Positions 1-6,134 are shown, counted from the first letter of the stretch. The stretch is 6,773 nucleotides of DNA from an uncultured Clostridia bacterium (GCA_946183765.1 CAMHDC010000070.1:1-6773), one strand, 5' to 3'. The notes: generated by a model from the letters alone, not told the origin. Translations and numbers: made by a program.

Positions 1-976
1 TGCCGATCACCTCGCTGCTCTTGAGGGTGGCTCCGTACTTCTGCTCCTTGGCCTGGCGGATGGTCTGGCGGACCGGGGTCTGGTCCACATGATAGAGGCT
101 GTCCAATATCCGATTGCTTGCAGGCTGTACCGCCTCGGATTCGGGGTTCGAGGCGGCATCCGGAACGCTCTCGGGCGCAGGCGTCGCCTCGGGCGCCGCG
201 TGCTGCTCGGCGTACAGTTCCTCCACCTCGGCCAGGGTATAGACCCAGGTGGTGTCCGTGAGCCGCACTCCGGCATCGAGGAGCATGGCGTACACGTTCT
301 CCAGGGTGCTGCTGGTCTCCACCAGGAACCCGTCCGTCAGCGGCGTCACGTAGTAGCCGAGGCTCACGATCGCCTTATAGCCCGTGTGGGCCTTGCGGAC
401 GGATTCGTCCTCCGGGAGATCCCAGCCGGTGGCCCGGAGCATCCGCTCGTGGTCCACGGTCAGCACGTAGCCGCCCATGCTGTTCTTGCCGCAGAGTACG
501 TATTTCTTCATGCTGAGCCGCCGGGGGTATTCGAGACCGTCCCGGTAGGCGTTCTTCATATCCTGCTCGGTCCAGGTCCATTCCGTGTTCACCAGCCGAA
601 GGCCGCCCTGCCTCAAATCCTCGGCGGCCGAGGGCCGATCGCTCCCGGTCTGGATGAGCCAGCCGCCCTCCACCCGGGGGGTCACCAAAAAGGTCAGGGA
701 ATAGACCGTCTCCACGTCAGGGAACCGGCTCAGATCGAGGTTGGTGGTCTTGGGGTTGGGCAGATGGAAATCCTTCACGATGGCGTCCGCGTCCACGGAC
801 ACGGTGTACACCTCGTCCTCCATCTCCACCTTGGCGTATTTGCGCATGTCCACGTCCCGGAGGTTGCGGCCCTGGCTGTAATAATTCACGCACAGGAGCA
901 CCCCCGCCGCCAGCACCGCCAGGCACAGCAGCGCGGTCAGGACCGTGAACAGGGTTTGTCTTCCTTTCGCATCCAT
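1..976 (-). CDS. Membrane-anchored protein with two tandem copies of an unnamed ectodomain, C-terminus cut by window edge
   Basis: The reading frame is open from the ATG at 974-976 to the left edge, giving 325 visible residues; the stop lies outside the window. Residues about 9-31 form one hydrophobic segment after a short basic N-terminus, so the rest is probably extracytoplasmic. Two similar blocks follow, at about 54-144 and 168-255. Each has a Val-Asp strand, then LP (LPNPKT in the first, DLPEDES in the second), then SLxxxVTP, an LxxGxRL stretch and a TxWxxT motif. A Pro/Glu/Ala/Ser linker (about 256-288) precedes a charged segment cut by the edge. The Shine-Dalgarno AAGGGG (985-990) is 8 nt before the ATG and overlaps the stop of the upstream gene, 12 bp away, so the two are surely cotranscribed. 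The first block resembles a region of the YARHG protein encoded at 1940-3205. I do not recognise a family and assign no function. Confidence 0.85.
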   Translation of the reverse strand, partial: MDAKGRQTLFTVLTALLCLAVLAAGVLLCVNYYSQGRNLRDVDMRKYAKVEMEDEVYTVSVDADAIVKDFHLPNPKTTNLDLSRFPDVETVYSLTFLVTPRVEGGWLIQTGSDRPSAAEDLRQGGLRLVNTEWTWTEQDMKNAYRDGLEYPRRLSMKKYVLCGKNSMGGYVLTVDHERMLRATGWDLPEDESVRKAHTGYKAIVSLGYYVTPLTDGFLVETSSTLENVYAMLLDAGVRLTDTTWVYTLAEVEELYAEQHAAPEATPAPESVPDAASNPESEAVQPASNRILDSLYHVDQTPVRQTIRQAKEQKYGATLKSSEVIG

Positions 977-988
977 GGGTCCTACCCC

Positions 989-1924
989 TTACATCATCTT
1001 GCCGCAGTTCGGGCAGACCTTGGCGCCCCGCGCCACGCTGCTGCCGCAGAAGACGCAGCGGACCTTGTCCTCCCTGCCGGGGGCGGGCTCTTCCGCCGGG
1101 GCCTCCTCGGGCGTTTCGGGGGCTTCGGCCCTTTCTTCCGGGATCGCTTCCGGCTCGCTTTCCGACTCCTCCGGTTCCGGATCGGGCTCCGGCTCGGCTG
1201 CCGGTTCCGGCTCCTGCTCAGGCTCCGGTTCTTCCACTGCCTGCGGTTCCTCCACAGCTTGCGGTTCCTCCACGGCGACTTCTTCCTCTGCCGCCGGGGC
1301 TTCCGCCGCCGGTGCGGGCGTCTCTTCCGCCGGCGCAGCGACCGTTTCCTCCGGTTCCAATACCGTTGGGGCTTCCGCTGCCGGTTCCAATACCGCCGGG
1401 GCTTCCGCTGCCGGGAGCTCCGCCGTCGGTTTGGCAGGCTTCTTCGCCTTCTTCACCGGGGCATCCTCCCGCCGAATGACGATCTCGTCCGGGCTCTCCG
1501 TGGCCCGCTCCTTCTTTTTGGGCTTGGGCTGCTCCGCCTTCGATTTAGACGGCTCCCCTGCCTTGGTCTTGGGTCGGGCAAAACCGTCCGCCGGCGCTTC
1601 TTTTGGCTGAGGCCGGCTCACCCGGCGATAGGGCTGCTCCTGGCCGATACGCTCCGCCGCGGACCGGGGCCGCCGGGGCGGCTCCTCCTCGTCCTCCTCG
1701 TCCGAATCGTCGCTGTCGGTGCTGACGATGGCCACTGTGAGGATCACGGAGATCAGCAAAAAGGCGCAGCCCATGACCAGGGCCACCACGAAGGTCTGGT
1801 CGAAGCCCTGATAGATGGTGCGCTGCAGAAAGGCAGCGTTCCGGCGTACGCTGAACCAGGCCACCAGGGCGAAGGTCAGCAAAACCCCGGACAGGGTCGC
1901 GATGATCGTGCGGATCGTTTTCAT
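989..1924 (-). CDS. Two-TM protein with long Ala/Pro/Glu low-complexity region and C-terminal zinc ribbon
   Basis: The protein has 311 residues. Hydrophobic segments at about 6-25 and 44-67 are followed by an acidic cluster (about 70-81), a Lys/Pro-rich stretch (about 105-165) and an Ala/Pro/Glu-rich region (about 166-284). The C-terminus is a zinc ribbon with cysteines at 290, 293, 304 and 307 (CxxC-x10-CxxC). Such ribbons are common at the ends of Bacillota membrane proteins; what this one binds is unknown. Topology is ambiguous: both the N-terminus and the inter-TM loop are basic. The low-complexity region contains two 10-residue repeats (171-190) and three AVEEP[QE] repeats (217-234), which match tandem DNA repeats. 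Shine-Dalgarno GGAGG (1933-1937) lies 8 nt before the ATG. The gene sits 15 bp after the YARHG gene and 12 bp before the next one, so it is the middle of an operon. Function unknown. Confidence 0.9.
   Translation of the reverse strand: MKTIRTIIATLSGVLLTFALVAWFSVRRNAAFLQRTIYQGFDQTFVVALVMGCAFLLISVILTVAIVSTDSDDSDEEDEEEPPRRPRSAAERIGQEQPYRRVSRPQPKEAPADGFARPKTKAGEPSKSKAEQPKPKKKERATESPDEIVIRREDAPVKKAKKPAKPTAELPAAEAPAVLEPAAEAPTVLEPEETVAAPAEETPAPAAEAPAAEEEVAVEEPQAVEEPQAVEEPEPEQEPEPAAEPEPDPEPEESESEPEAIPEERAEAPETPEEAPAEEPAPGREDKVRCVFCGSSVARGAKVCPNCGKMM
1223..1276. repeat. Three tandem 18-bp repeats inside the zinc-ribbon gene
   Basis: Units 1223-1240, 1241-1258 and 1259-1276 share the core cggttc-tccac with a few changes each. 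They encode three AVEEP[QE] hexapeptides (residues 217-234). This is an in-frame minisatellite, separate from the 30-bp repeat nearby. Confidence 0.85.
1351..1410. repeat. Two tandem 30-bp repeats inside the zinc-ribbon gene
   Basis: Units 1351-1380 and 1381-1410 differ at only two adjacent positions (tt against cc). The unit length is a multiple of three. The repeat encodes PAAEAP[AT]VLE twice (residues 171-190) and so changes protein length without shifting the frame. It is a recent duplication of the low-complexity region. Confidence 0.9.
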
Positions 1925-1939
1925 GTCAAATACCTCCGA

Positions 1940-3205
1940 TTAAGATTCCAGCAGGGCTTCCATGTCCCTGATCAGATCGAGATTGCGGCGCTCCGTGGGG
2001 GTCATGAACCGCTCGGGCGCGTCCTCGACACCCTTGTACCAGTCGCAGGCGGAGAAGTGCTCCCGGTAGGCCCCCTGGTCCTCGTTGGGGAAGGTGTAGC
2101 CGTGGCGGGCGTAGATCTCCATGCGCACGTAGGTTAAAAACGCCGCCATGGTGTACTCCCCGTTGCCCACCAGCCGCCAAAGATCGTCCTCGTCCAGAGG
2201 ATCGCAGCTGGGGGACCACAGGCTCCCGTCGGGCAGCGGATGGCTCATGGGCAGGCCCACGAAGCGGACGAAGCCGTTGTAGTCGAAGCTGGGCCGCTCC
2301 GGACCCGGGACGCTGCCGCCCGCCAGCTCCGTGACGGTGCAGCCCCGGGCCGTGAACTCGTCCAGGGACGCCGCCGCGGCATGATCGGGATAGATCGCCA
2401 CGTCCGTCTTCGAGAAGCCGATCCCGATCCCCGCCCGGTAGTTGAGATCCAGCACGTCCACGGTAAAGCAGCAACTTTGGATGGACCGGCCCTCCGGCGC
2501 GCCCGTCTCCGTCAGGGTATAGACCGCCCGATAGCAGTTATGGCGCTCCTGCCCCTCCGGATACACTATAAACCAAACATTCGTCTTACTTGTAACATAG
2601 TTGTTACCAAATATCTCTTTCGACAGCCGGTCCCGCTCAAAGTGTACCTTTTCGCACACGGGCCTCAGGTTCAGCCCCTTGCCCTCCTGATCGAGCAGGG
2701 CGGTAAGATACCCCTCCGGAAGCACGGTCTTGGGCTTTTCCGCCGTCTGACCGGGCAGGATCGGTTCCTCCTGGGCCGTTCGGGGCAGGACCTTGGCGGG
2801 GCCGGTCCAGGTCCGCTCCTTCAGCAGGATGCCCCTGCGCCGGAGGACCCCCTCGTTCACCTCTGCGGTCACGGCGATCACGTCCGGTTCCTCGGTAAAG
2901 GCCAGGGAAAGCTGCATGTTCAGGATGGCTTTCACCGCCTTGTTCCGGGCGGCCTTGGGCTCCGTCCGGGGATTGGGCAGCCCCAGCTCGGTCAAAAGAC
3001 TATCCACGTCCAGCACCGCTGTCACGGTCTCCCCCGTCCTCGTCAGGGTGGTATAGGCCGCCAGGTCCGCCGTCCGCCGCCGCATGCGGTTCAAAACCAG
3101 CACCCAGCCCAGGATCAGCAGCAGGACGCCCACGGCCGCCGCCGTCACGACGGCAAGCCGGGCCGGGTTTTTCACGGTATACGTCTTTCTCTTCCCCTGC
3201 TCCAT
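1940..3205 (-). CDS. Membrane-anchored YARHG-domain protein
   Basis: From the chosen start the protein has 421 residues. A basic N-terminus (EQGKRKTY) is followed by one hydrophobic segment at about 18-39, so the bulk is probably extracytoplasmic. Residues about 58-134 carry a domain shared with the protein encoded at 1-976, including LPNPRT and a terminal RTWT. A central part of about 200 residues is not recognised. Residues about 355-418 form a YARHG domain: MEIYARHGYTF, then DWYKG, then a TERRNLDLI segment. YARHG domains are usually extracellular and of unknown role, often in sporulating Bacillota. An ATG 18 bp upstream (3221-3223) is in frame, but only the ATG at 3203-3205 has a well-placed Shine-Dalgarno. 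It is the first gene of a three-gene operon, with a promoter about 40 bp upstream. A short stretch (about 2568-2632) is markedly richer in A/T codons than the rest. Confidence 0.92.
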   Translation of the reverse strand: MEQGKRKTYTVKNPARLAVVTAAAVGVLLLILGWVLVLNRMRRRTADLAAYTTLTRTGETVTAVLDVDSLLTELGLPNPRTEPKAARNKAVKAILNMQLSLAFTEEPDVIAVTAEVNEGVLRRRGILLKERTWTGPAKVLPRTAQEEPILPGQTAEKPKTVLPEGYLTALLDQEGKGLNLRPVCEKVHFERDRLSKEIFGNNYVTSKTNVWFIVYPEGQERHNCYRAVYTLTETGAPEGRSIQSCCFTVDVLDLNYRAGIGIGFSKTDVAIYPDHAAAASLDEFTARGCTVTELAGGSVPGPERPSFDYNGFVRFVGLPMSHPLPDGSLWSPSCDPLDEDDLWRLVGNGEYTMAAFLTYVRMEIYARHGYTFPNEDQGAYREHFSACDWYKGVEDAPERFMTPTERRNLDLIRDMEALLES

Positions 3206-3210
3206 AGGCG

Positions 3211-3220
3211 CCTCTCCCCG
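3211..3220 (-). promoter_or_regulatory. Ribosome binding site that decides the YARHG gene start
   Basis: On the minus strand this reads CGGGGAGAGG and ends 5 nt before the ATG at 3203-3205. The alternative ATG at 3221-3223 is preceded only by CCTTTTAA, with no purine-rich site, and would lie about 15 nt from the predicted transcription start. The downstream ATG is therefore preferred. Confidence 0.75.
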
Positions 3221-3244
3221 CATTTAAAAGGATACTTTGGCAAT

Positions 3245-3273
3245 AGTATACGCTTTCCCGTGTCCAAATTCAA
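3245..3273 (-). promoter_or_regulatory. Sigma-A promoter of the three-gene membrane operon
   Basis: On the minus strand a -35 box TTGAAT (3268-3273) is separated by exactly 17 bp from a -10 box TATACT (3245-3250). Both differ from consensus by one or two bases. Transcription would start near 3238, giving a leader of about 33 nt to the ATG at 3205 that contains its Shine-Dalgarno. The -35 box overlaps the U-tract of the aminopeptidase terminator just upstream. Confidence 0.75.
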
Positions 3274-3305
3274 GAAAGCGGGAACCTCCCCAGGGAGATT
3301 CCCGC
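3272..3305 (-). terminator. Rho-independent terminator of the aminopeptidase gene
   Basis: The hairpin occupies 3278-3305: seven perfect pairs (GCGGGAA with TTCCCGC), one C/A mismatch, then a CTCC/GGAG extension with a 4-nt loop. On the minus strand it is followed by TTTCTT (3272-3277). It begins 32 nt after the TGA of the aminopeptidase gene, which fits termination of that transcript. Confidence 0.8.
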
Positions 3306-3337
3306 AATGTTAAACGTTCTTTTACATTTTACGACCG

Positions 3338-4576
3338 TCAGAACGCGAAATTGCCGTTCCGGAAGACGGGGACGCAGCGGCCGTCGGCGGTATAGCCGTC
3401 GATGTTCAAATCCGCCGTGCCCACCATGAAGTCCTCATGGGTGATGGAGCTGTTGATGCCTGCAGCAAGCCGCTCCTCCTCGCTCATGTCCAAGGCCCCC
3501 TGCACGGTCGTGGGATAAGCTTCGCCGAAGGCCAGATGGCAGGCGGCGTTCTCGTCGAAGAGGGTGTTGAAGAACAGGGTCTTGCTGTTGCTGATGGGGG
3601 AATCGTAGGGCACCAGGGCCACCTCGCCGAAGCGGGACGCGCCCTCGTCCACGGTGATGGACTTCTTCAAAAGCTCCTCGCCGGCGGAGGCCGTAGCCTC
3701 CACGATCTTCCCTTCCTTCACCACGAAGCGGATGTCCCGGATCACGTTTCCGTCCTTGCAGAGGGGCAGAGCCGCGCATATAACGCCCTCGCACCGGTTC
3801 CGATCGGGGGCGGTGAACACCTCCTCCGTGGGCATGTTGGGCATGAAGAACTGGCCCTTGGGGGTGAACTCGCCGCCGGCGCACCAGATGTGCCCCTTGC
3901 AGAGGCCCACGGTGAAGTCGGAGCCGAGGGCGTTATAGTAGTGGAGCCGGTCGAAGGCGTAGCCGTTCAGGATCTCCACGTGGCGCTGCAGATTCTCCTG
4001 GTGCTGCCGCCACTTTTCCACGGCGGTGCCGTCGCCGGTGACCCGCACGGCCAGGAAGATCTTCTCCCACAGGGCTGCCACAGCCTCCTCGACGGGAAGG
4101 TCGGGGAACACCAGCTTCGCCCAGGAGGGAGACGCCAGAGCGCCGATGCTCCAGGGGAAGGCGCTGGCCATGCCCAGCTCCCGATACCGCTTCATCTGGC
4201 GGCCATAGGCCCGCTGAAACCGCTCCAGACGGCTCGGGTCCACGCCCTTGAGATTCTCCGGATCGGAGGAGACCAGATGCAAAAAGCAGGCGTTGTTCTC
4301 GGCGTAGTCCGTGCTGAACCGGACCCGGTACTCCGGGATGGTGTCAAAAACCTCGTCGGCGGCACAGAGATACCGCATGCGGGTCAGAGCGTCGTCGGAC
4401 CACAGCATATCCACCTGCCGGGCGCCGGCTTCGTAGGCCGCCTGGGCGCAGAGCCGGGCGAAGGGGGCCTGATCCACCTGGCTGGTGATGACCAGATCCT
4501 GGCCCTTCTGCACGTTCACGCCCACCCGCACCAGCAGCTGGGCGTATTCCTTCAGTTTGTCTTCAAAAGTGTACAT
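3338..4576 (-). CDS. M29-family metallo-aminopeptidase (PepS/AmpS type)
   Basis: This 412-residue protein matches the full length of peptidase family M29, cytoplasmic dinuclear-metal aminopeptidases that remove N-terminal residues from peptides, often with broad specificity. The N-terminal half starts with FEDKLKEYAQLLVRVGVNVQ, typical of the family. The C-terminal catalytic half shows the expected metal ligands and active-site residues: Glu252 in PTEEVFTAPD, Glu318 in RFGEVALVPYDSP, His347 in ACHLAFGEAYP with Tyr354 after it, and His380 and Asp382 in THEDFMVG. The spacings agree with those I recall for the Thermus and Staphylococcus enzymes. It looks intact. The start is supported by AAAGGAA (4584-4590), 7 nt upstream. 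No clear promoter was found between it and the transporter gene upstream, so it may be expressed by read-through across the hairpin array at 4603-4800; a rho-independent terminator follows it. The likely role is peptide turnover or nutrient use. Confidence 0.97.
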   Translation of the reverse strand: MYTFEDKLKEYAQLLVRVGVNVQKGQDLVITSQVDQAPFARLCAQAAYEAGARQVDMLWSDDALTRMRYLCAADEVFDTIPEYRVRFSTDYAENNACFLHLVSSDPENLKGVDPSRLERFQRAYGRQMKRYRELGMASAFPWSIGALASPSWAKLVFPDLPVEEAVAALWEKIFLAVRVTGDGTAVEKWRQHQENLQRHVEILNGYAFDRLHYYNALGSDFTVGLCKGHIWCAGGEFTPKGQFFMPNMPTEEVFTAPDRNRCEGVICAALPLCKDGNVIRDIRFVVKEGKIVEATASAGEELLKKSITVDEGASRFGEVALVPYDSPISNSKTLFFNTLFDENAACHLAFGEAYPTTVQGALDMSEEERLAAGINSSITHEDFMVGTADLNIDGYTADGRCVPVFRNGNFAF

Positions 4577-4611
4577 TTTTACGTTCCTTTCCAGTTTCTC
4601 AAGCGCGGTGT

Positions 4612-4651
4612 AGCCGCGCGCACGCGATCTGCGAAGGAAGAACGCGCGGCT
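4612..4651. repeat. Inverted repeat 1, 9 bp arms
   Basis: The arms AGCCGCGCG (4612-4620) and CGCGCGGCT (4643-4651) are perfect complements with a 22-nt loop. The 4612-4620 arm can instead pair with GCGCGG at 4603-4608 (with 4614-4619, loop 5 nt), so two structures exclude each other right next to the aminopeptidase Shine-Dalgarno site. Confidence 0.8.
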
Positions 4652-4658
4652 GCGAATA

Positions 4659-4693
4659 TGTGAGATTCAGCGACATGCGCGGTGAATCTCACA
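4659..4693. repeat. Inverted repeat 2, 11 bp arms
   Basis: The arms TGTGAGATTCA (4659-4669) and TGAATCTCACA (4683-4693) are perfect complements around a 13-nt loop. There is no T-tract on either side, so it is not a standard terminator. Confidence 0.85.
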
Positions 4694-4698
4694 CCTTA

Positions 4699-4743
4699 CA
4701 GGTCCCGCTGCCCGGTACGCCGCAGGCGTATAAGCGGGACCTG
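4699..4743. repeat. Inverted repeat 3, two-tier hairpin
   Basis: The outer arms CAGGTCCCGCT (4699-4709) and AGCGGGACCTG (4733-4743) pair over 11 bp. Inside them TACGCC (4716-4721) and GGCGTA (4725-4730) pair over 6 bp around the triloop GCA. An asymmetric interior loop separates the two stems. Confidence 0.88.
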
Positions 4744-4765
4744 CAAGCGAAGCGAAGGCGGAGCC

Positions 4766-4800
4766 TCAGTCTGGCGAATCCGCAGGATTCGGCAGACTGA
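4766..4800. repeat. Inverted repeat 4, long hairpin just after the transporter stop
   Basis: Sixteen positions on each side (4766-4781 and 4785-4800) pair with a single G/G mismatch around the triloop GCA. It begins 1 nt after the transporter stop codon. On the minus strand it is followed by GGCTCCGCC rather than a T-tract, so it may protect the transcript's 3' end or act as a weak terminator, but it is not a classical one. Confidence 0.85.
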
Positions 4801-4801
4801 A

Positions 4802-6121
4802 TCATTCGTTGGAAGCTCGGTTCAGGCTCTTCTGCTTGGAGGAGATGATCAGGAACAGGAAGCCCAGTGCGAAGAAGATGGCCAGGGACGCCACGGCGAT
4901 GTTGATGGTGCCGCCCGCCAGCTTGACCCACGCGATGACGGCCGAACCCAGGAAGGACGCGCCCTTGCAGAAGATGTCGTAGATGCCGAAATACTCGCCG
5001 GAGTTCTCGGGCGGGATGATCTTGGAGTAGTAGGACCGGGACAGGGACTGGATGGAGCCCTGGAAGCAGCCCACGCCGAAAGCGAGGATGCCGAAGTGCA
5101 GCAGGGTTTTCAGCGTCAGGGCGTAGAGGCAGACCGCGAAGTAGCCCGCGATGCAGACCAGGATCAGCGGCACGGTCTTATACCGCTTGCTGAGCTTGGC
5201 GAACACCAAAGACCCGATCCACGCCACCACCTGGGTGGCCAGCAGGAACACCACCTGGCCCACGGTGGGGAGGCCCAAATCGGTGCCGATGTTGATGCAG
5301 TTGTCGATGATGGTGCCCACGCCGTCGATATAGAGGAAGAAGGCGATCAGGAAGAACAGGACCTTCTTGTCCCGGACGGCGATCTTCTTGAGGGTGGCGA
5401 AGATCTTTTTGAATACCTGGCCCACGGAGGTGTGGGTGTGCTCCACGTAGTTCTTCTGCTGATAGTTCCGGATGAGGGGCAGCGTCACCAGCAGCCACCA
5501 GATGGCGGTGACGCCGAAGCCGATGATCTTGCCCACCAGGGGGGAGAACAGCATGAGGTTCTCGGAAAGGCCGCCGCTGAGGATATAGGCCACCATGGCC
5601 ACGAGGAACGGGATGCAGGAGCCGATGTAGCCCCAGGCGTAGCCGTAGGAGGAGACCTCGTCCATGCGCTCCTCGGTGGTGACGTCGTTGAGCATGGAAT
5701 CGTAGAAGGTCAGGGACGCCTGATAGAACACCTTCGTCAGCACGTAGACGACGAGGAACAGCATCCAGCTCCAGGTGAAGCTGTTGAGGACGCACCCGAT
5801 GACGCCTGCGGCCACGGTGGTCTGGAAGAAGATCTTCTTGGATTCCTTGCGGTCGGCCAGCGCGCCCAGCACCGGGCCCAGCAGGGCCACGATGACCGTC
5901 ACGATGGAGATGGCGATGGAATAGTAGGCGGTGGCCTGGTCGCCGGTGATCTGCCCCGGGTTCGTGCCGATGGCCAGCTCCTTGAACCAGATCGGGATCA
6001 GCGAGCAGGCAAGCATGGTATAGGCCGAGTTGCCCACGTCGTACAGCACCCAAGAAAACTCCTGCGGCGACAGGTCGCGGAAGACCTTGGTCTTGTTCAG
6101 CCAGTTAAAGAGACCTTTCAT
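4802..6121 (-). CDS. MFS transporter, Atg22/UMF1 type
   Basis: From the preferred start the protein has 439 residues, the usual length for a 12-TM major facilitator. It belongs to the Atg22-like/UMF1 group. Visible signatures are SWVLYDVGNSAYT near the N-terminus (about 23-35), the motif-A-like loop GALADRKESKK (about 86-96), TTEERMDEVSSYGYAWGYIG (about 148-167), GSIQSLSRSYYSKIIPPEN (about 355-373) and EYFGIYDIFCKGASFLG (about 376-392). Yeast Atg22 is a vacuolar amino-acid effluxer; the substrates of bacterial members are mostly unknown, so none is assigned. The protein acts in the cytoplasmic membrane and looks intact. An in-frame ATG two codons upstream (6125-6127) is less likely because the Shine-Dalgarno would then be only 1 nt away. 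The gene is divergent from a phosphoesterase and precedes an aminopeptidase on the same strand, which would fit peptide or amino-acid use. Confidence 0.95.
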   Translation of the reverse strand: MKGLFNWLNKTKVFRDLSPQEFSWVLYDVGNSAYTMLACSLIPIWFKELAIGTNPGQITGDQATAYYSIAISIVTVIVALLGPVLGALADRKESKKIFFQTTVAAGVIGCVLNSFTWSWMLFLVVYVLTKVFYQASLTFYDSMLNDVTTEERMDEVSSYGYAWGYIGSCIPFLVAMVAYILSGGLSENLMLFSPLVGKIIGFGVTAIWWLLVTLPLIRNYQQKNYVEHTHTSVGQVFKKIFATLKKIAVRDKKVLFFLIAFFLYIDGVGTIIDNCINIGTDLGLPTVGQVVFLLATQVVAWIGSLVFAKLSKRYKTVPLILVCIAGYFAVCLYALTLKTLLHFGILAFGVGCFQGSIQSLSRSYYSKIIPPENSGEYFGIYDIFCKGASFLGSAVIAWVKLAGGTINIAVASLAIFFALGFLFLIISSKQKSLNRASNE

Positions 6122-6128
6122 GTCCATT

Positions 6129-6134
6129 CCCCTT
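6129..6134 (-). promoter_or_regulatory. Ribosome binding site that decides the transporter start
   Basis: AAGGGG on the minus strand lies 7 nt before the ATG at 6119-6121 but only 1 nt before the ATG at 6125-6127. The same hexamer sits 8 nt before the start of the gene at 1-976. The downstream ATG is preferred. Confidence 0.65.

Larger units (their letters stand above)
4603..4800. repeat. Array of four inverted repeats between transporter and aminopeptidase genes
   Basis: About 200 bp of non-coding DNA is almost entirely taken up by successive inverted repeats at 4612-4651, 4659-4693, 4699-4743 and 4766-4800. The gaps between them are only 7, 5 and 22 nt. The longest gap (4744-4765) contains the repeated motif aagcg and the small palindrome GGCGGAGCC. 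The motif GCGAAGG occurs there and again in the loop of the first repeat. The array starts 1 nt after the transporter stop and ends about 13 nt before the aminopeptidase Shine-Dalgarno site. It could be a palindromic intergenic repeat family, a structured leader or processing region, or a mobile non-autonomous element; the sequence alone does not decide. I see no transposase, target duplication or known riboswitch core. Confidence 0.75.

Noticed and set aside
89..2137. Long plus-strand open frame of 682 codons
   Set aside because: It runs antisense across three well-supported minus-strand genes and their boundaries. Its product is rich in Arg, His, Gly and Leu with no domain pattern, as expected for the complement of GC-rich coding DNA.
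2568..2632. Internal promoter in the A/T-rich stretch of the YARHG gene
   Set aside because: A TATAGT hexamer is present but no -35 box lies at 16-18 bp, and no start codon with a ribosome site follows.
2240..3313. Plus-strand open frame of 357 codons opposite the YARHG gene
   Set aside because: It overlaps the operon promoter and terminator as well as the YARHG gene, and its composition is that of a shadow frame.
3437..4663. Plus-strand open frame of 408 codons opposite the aminopeptidase
   Set aside because: The opposite strand encodes a full-length M29 peptidase with all metal ligands, and this frame shows no recognisable motif.
4603..4800. CRISPR array or tRNA cluster as the explanation of the hairpins
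   Set aside because: Repeat units differ in sequence and length with no direct repeat and spacer pattern, and no cloverleaf with a T-loop or anticodon arm can be drawn.
4766..4800. Classical rho-independent terminator after the transporter
   Set aside because: The stem is strong, but the 3' side on the minus strand is GC-rich with no T-tract.
5178..6053. Minus-strand frame of 291 codons within the transporter gene
   Set aside because: Out-of-frame reading of a clear MFS gene; the product is Arg/His/Gly-rich with no TM segments.
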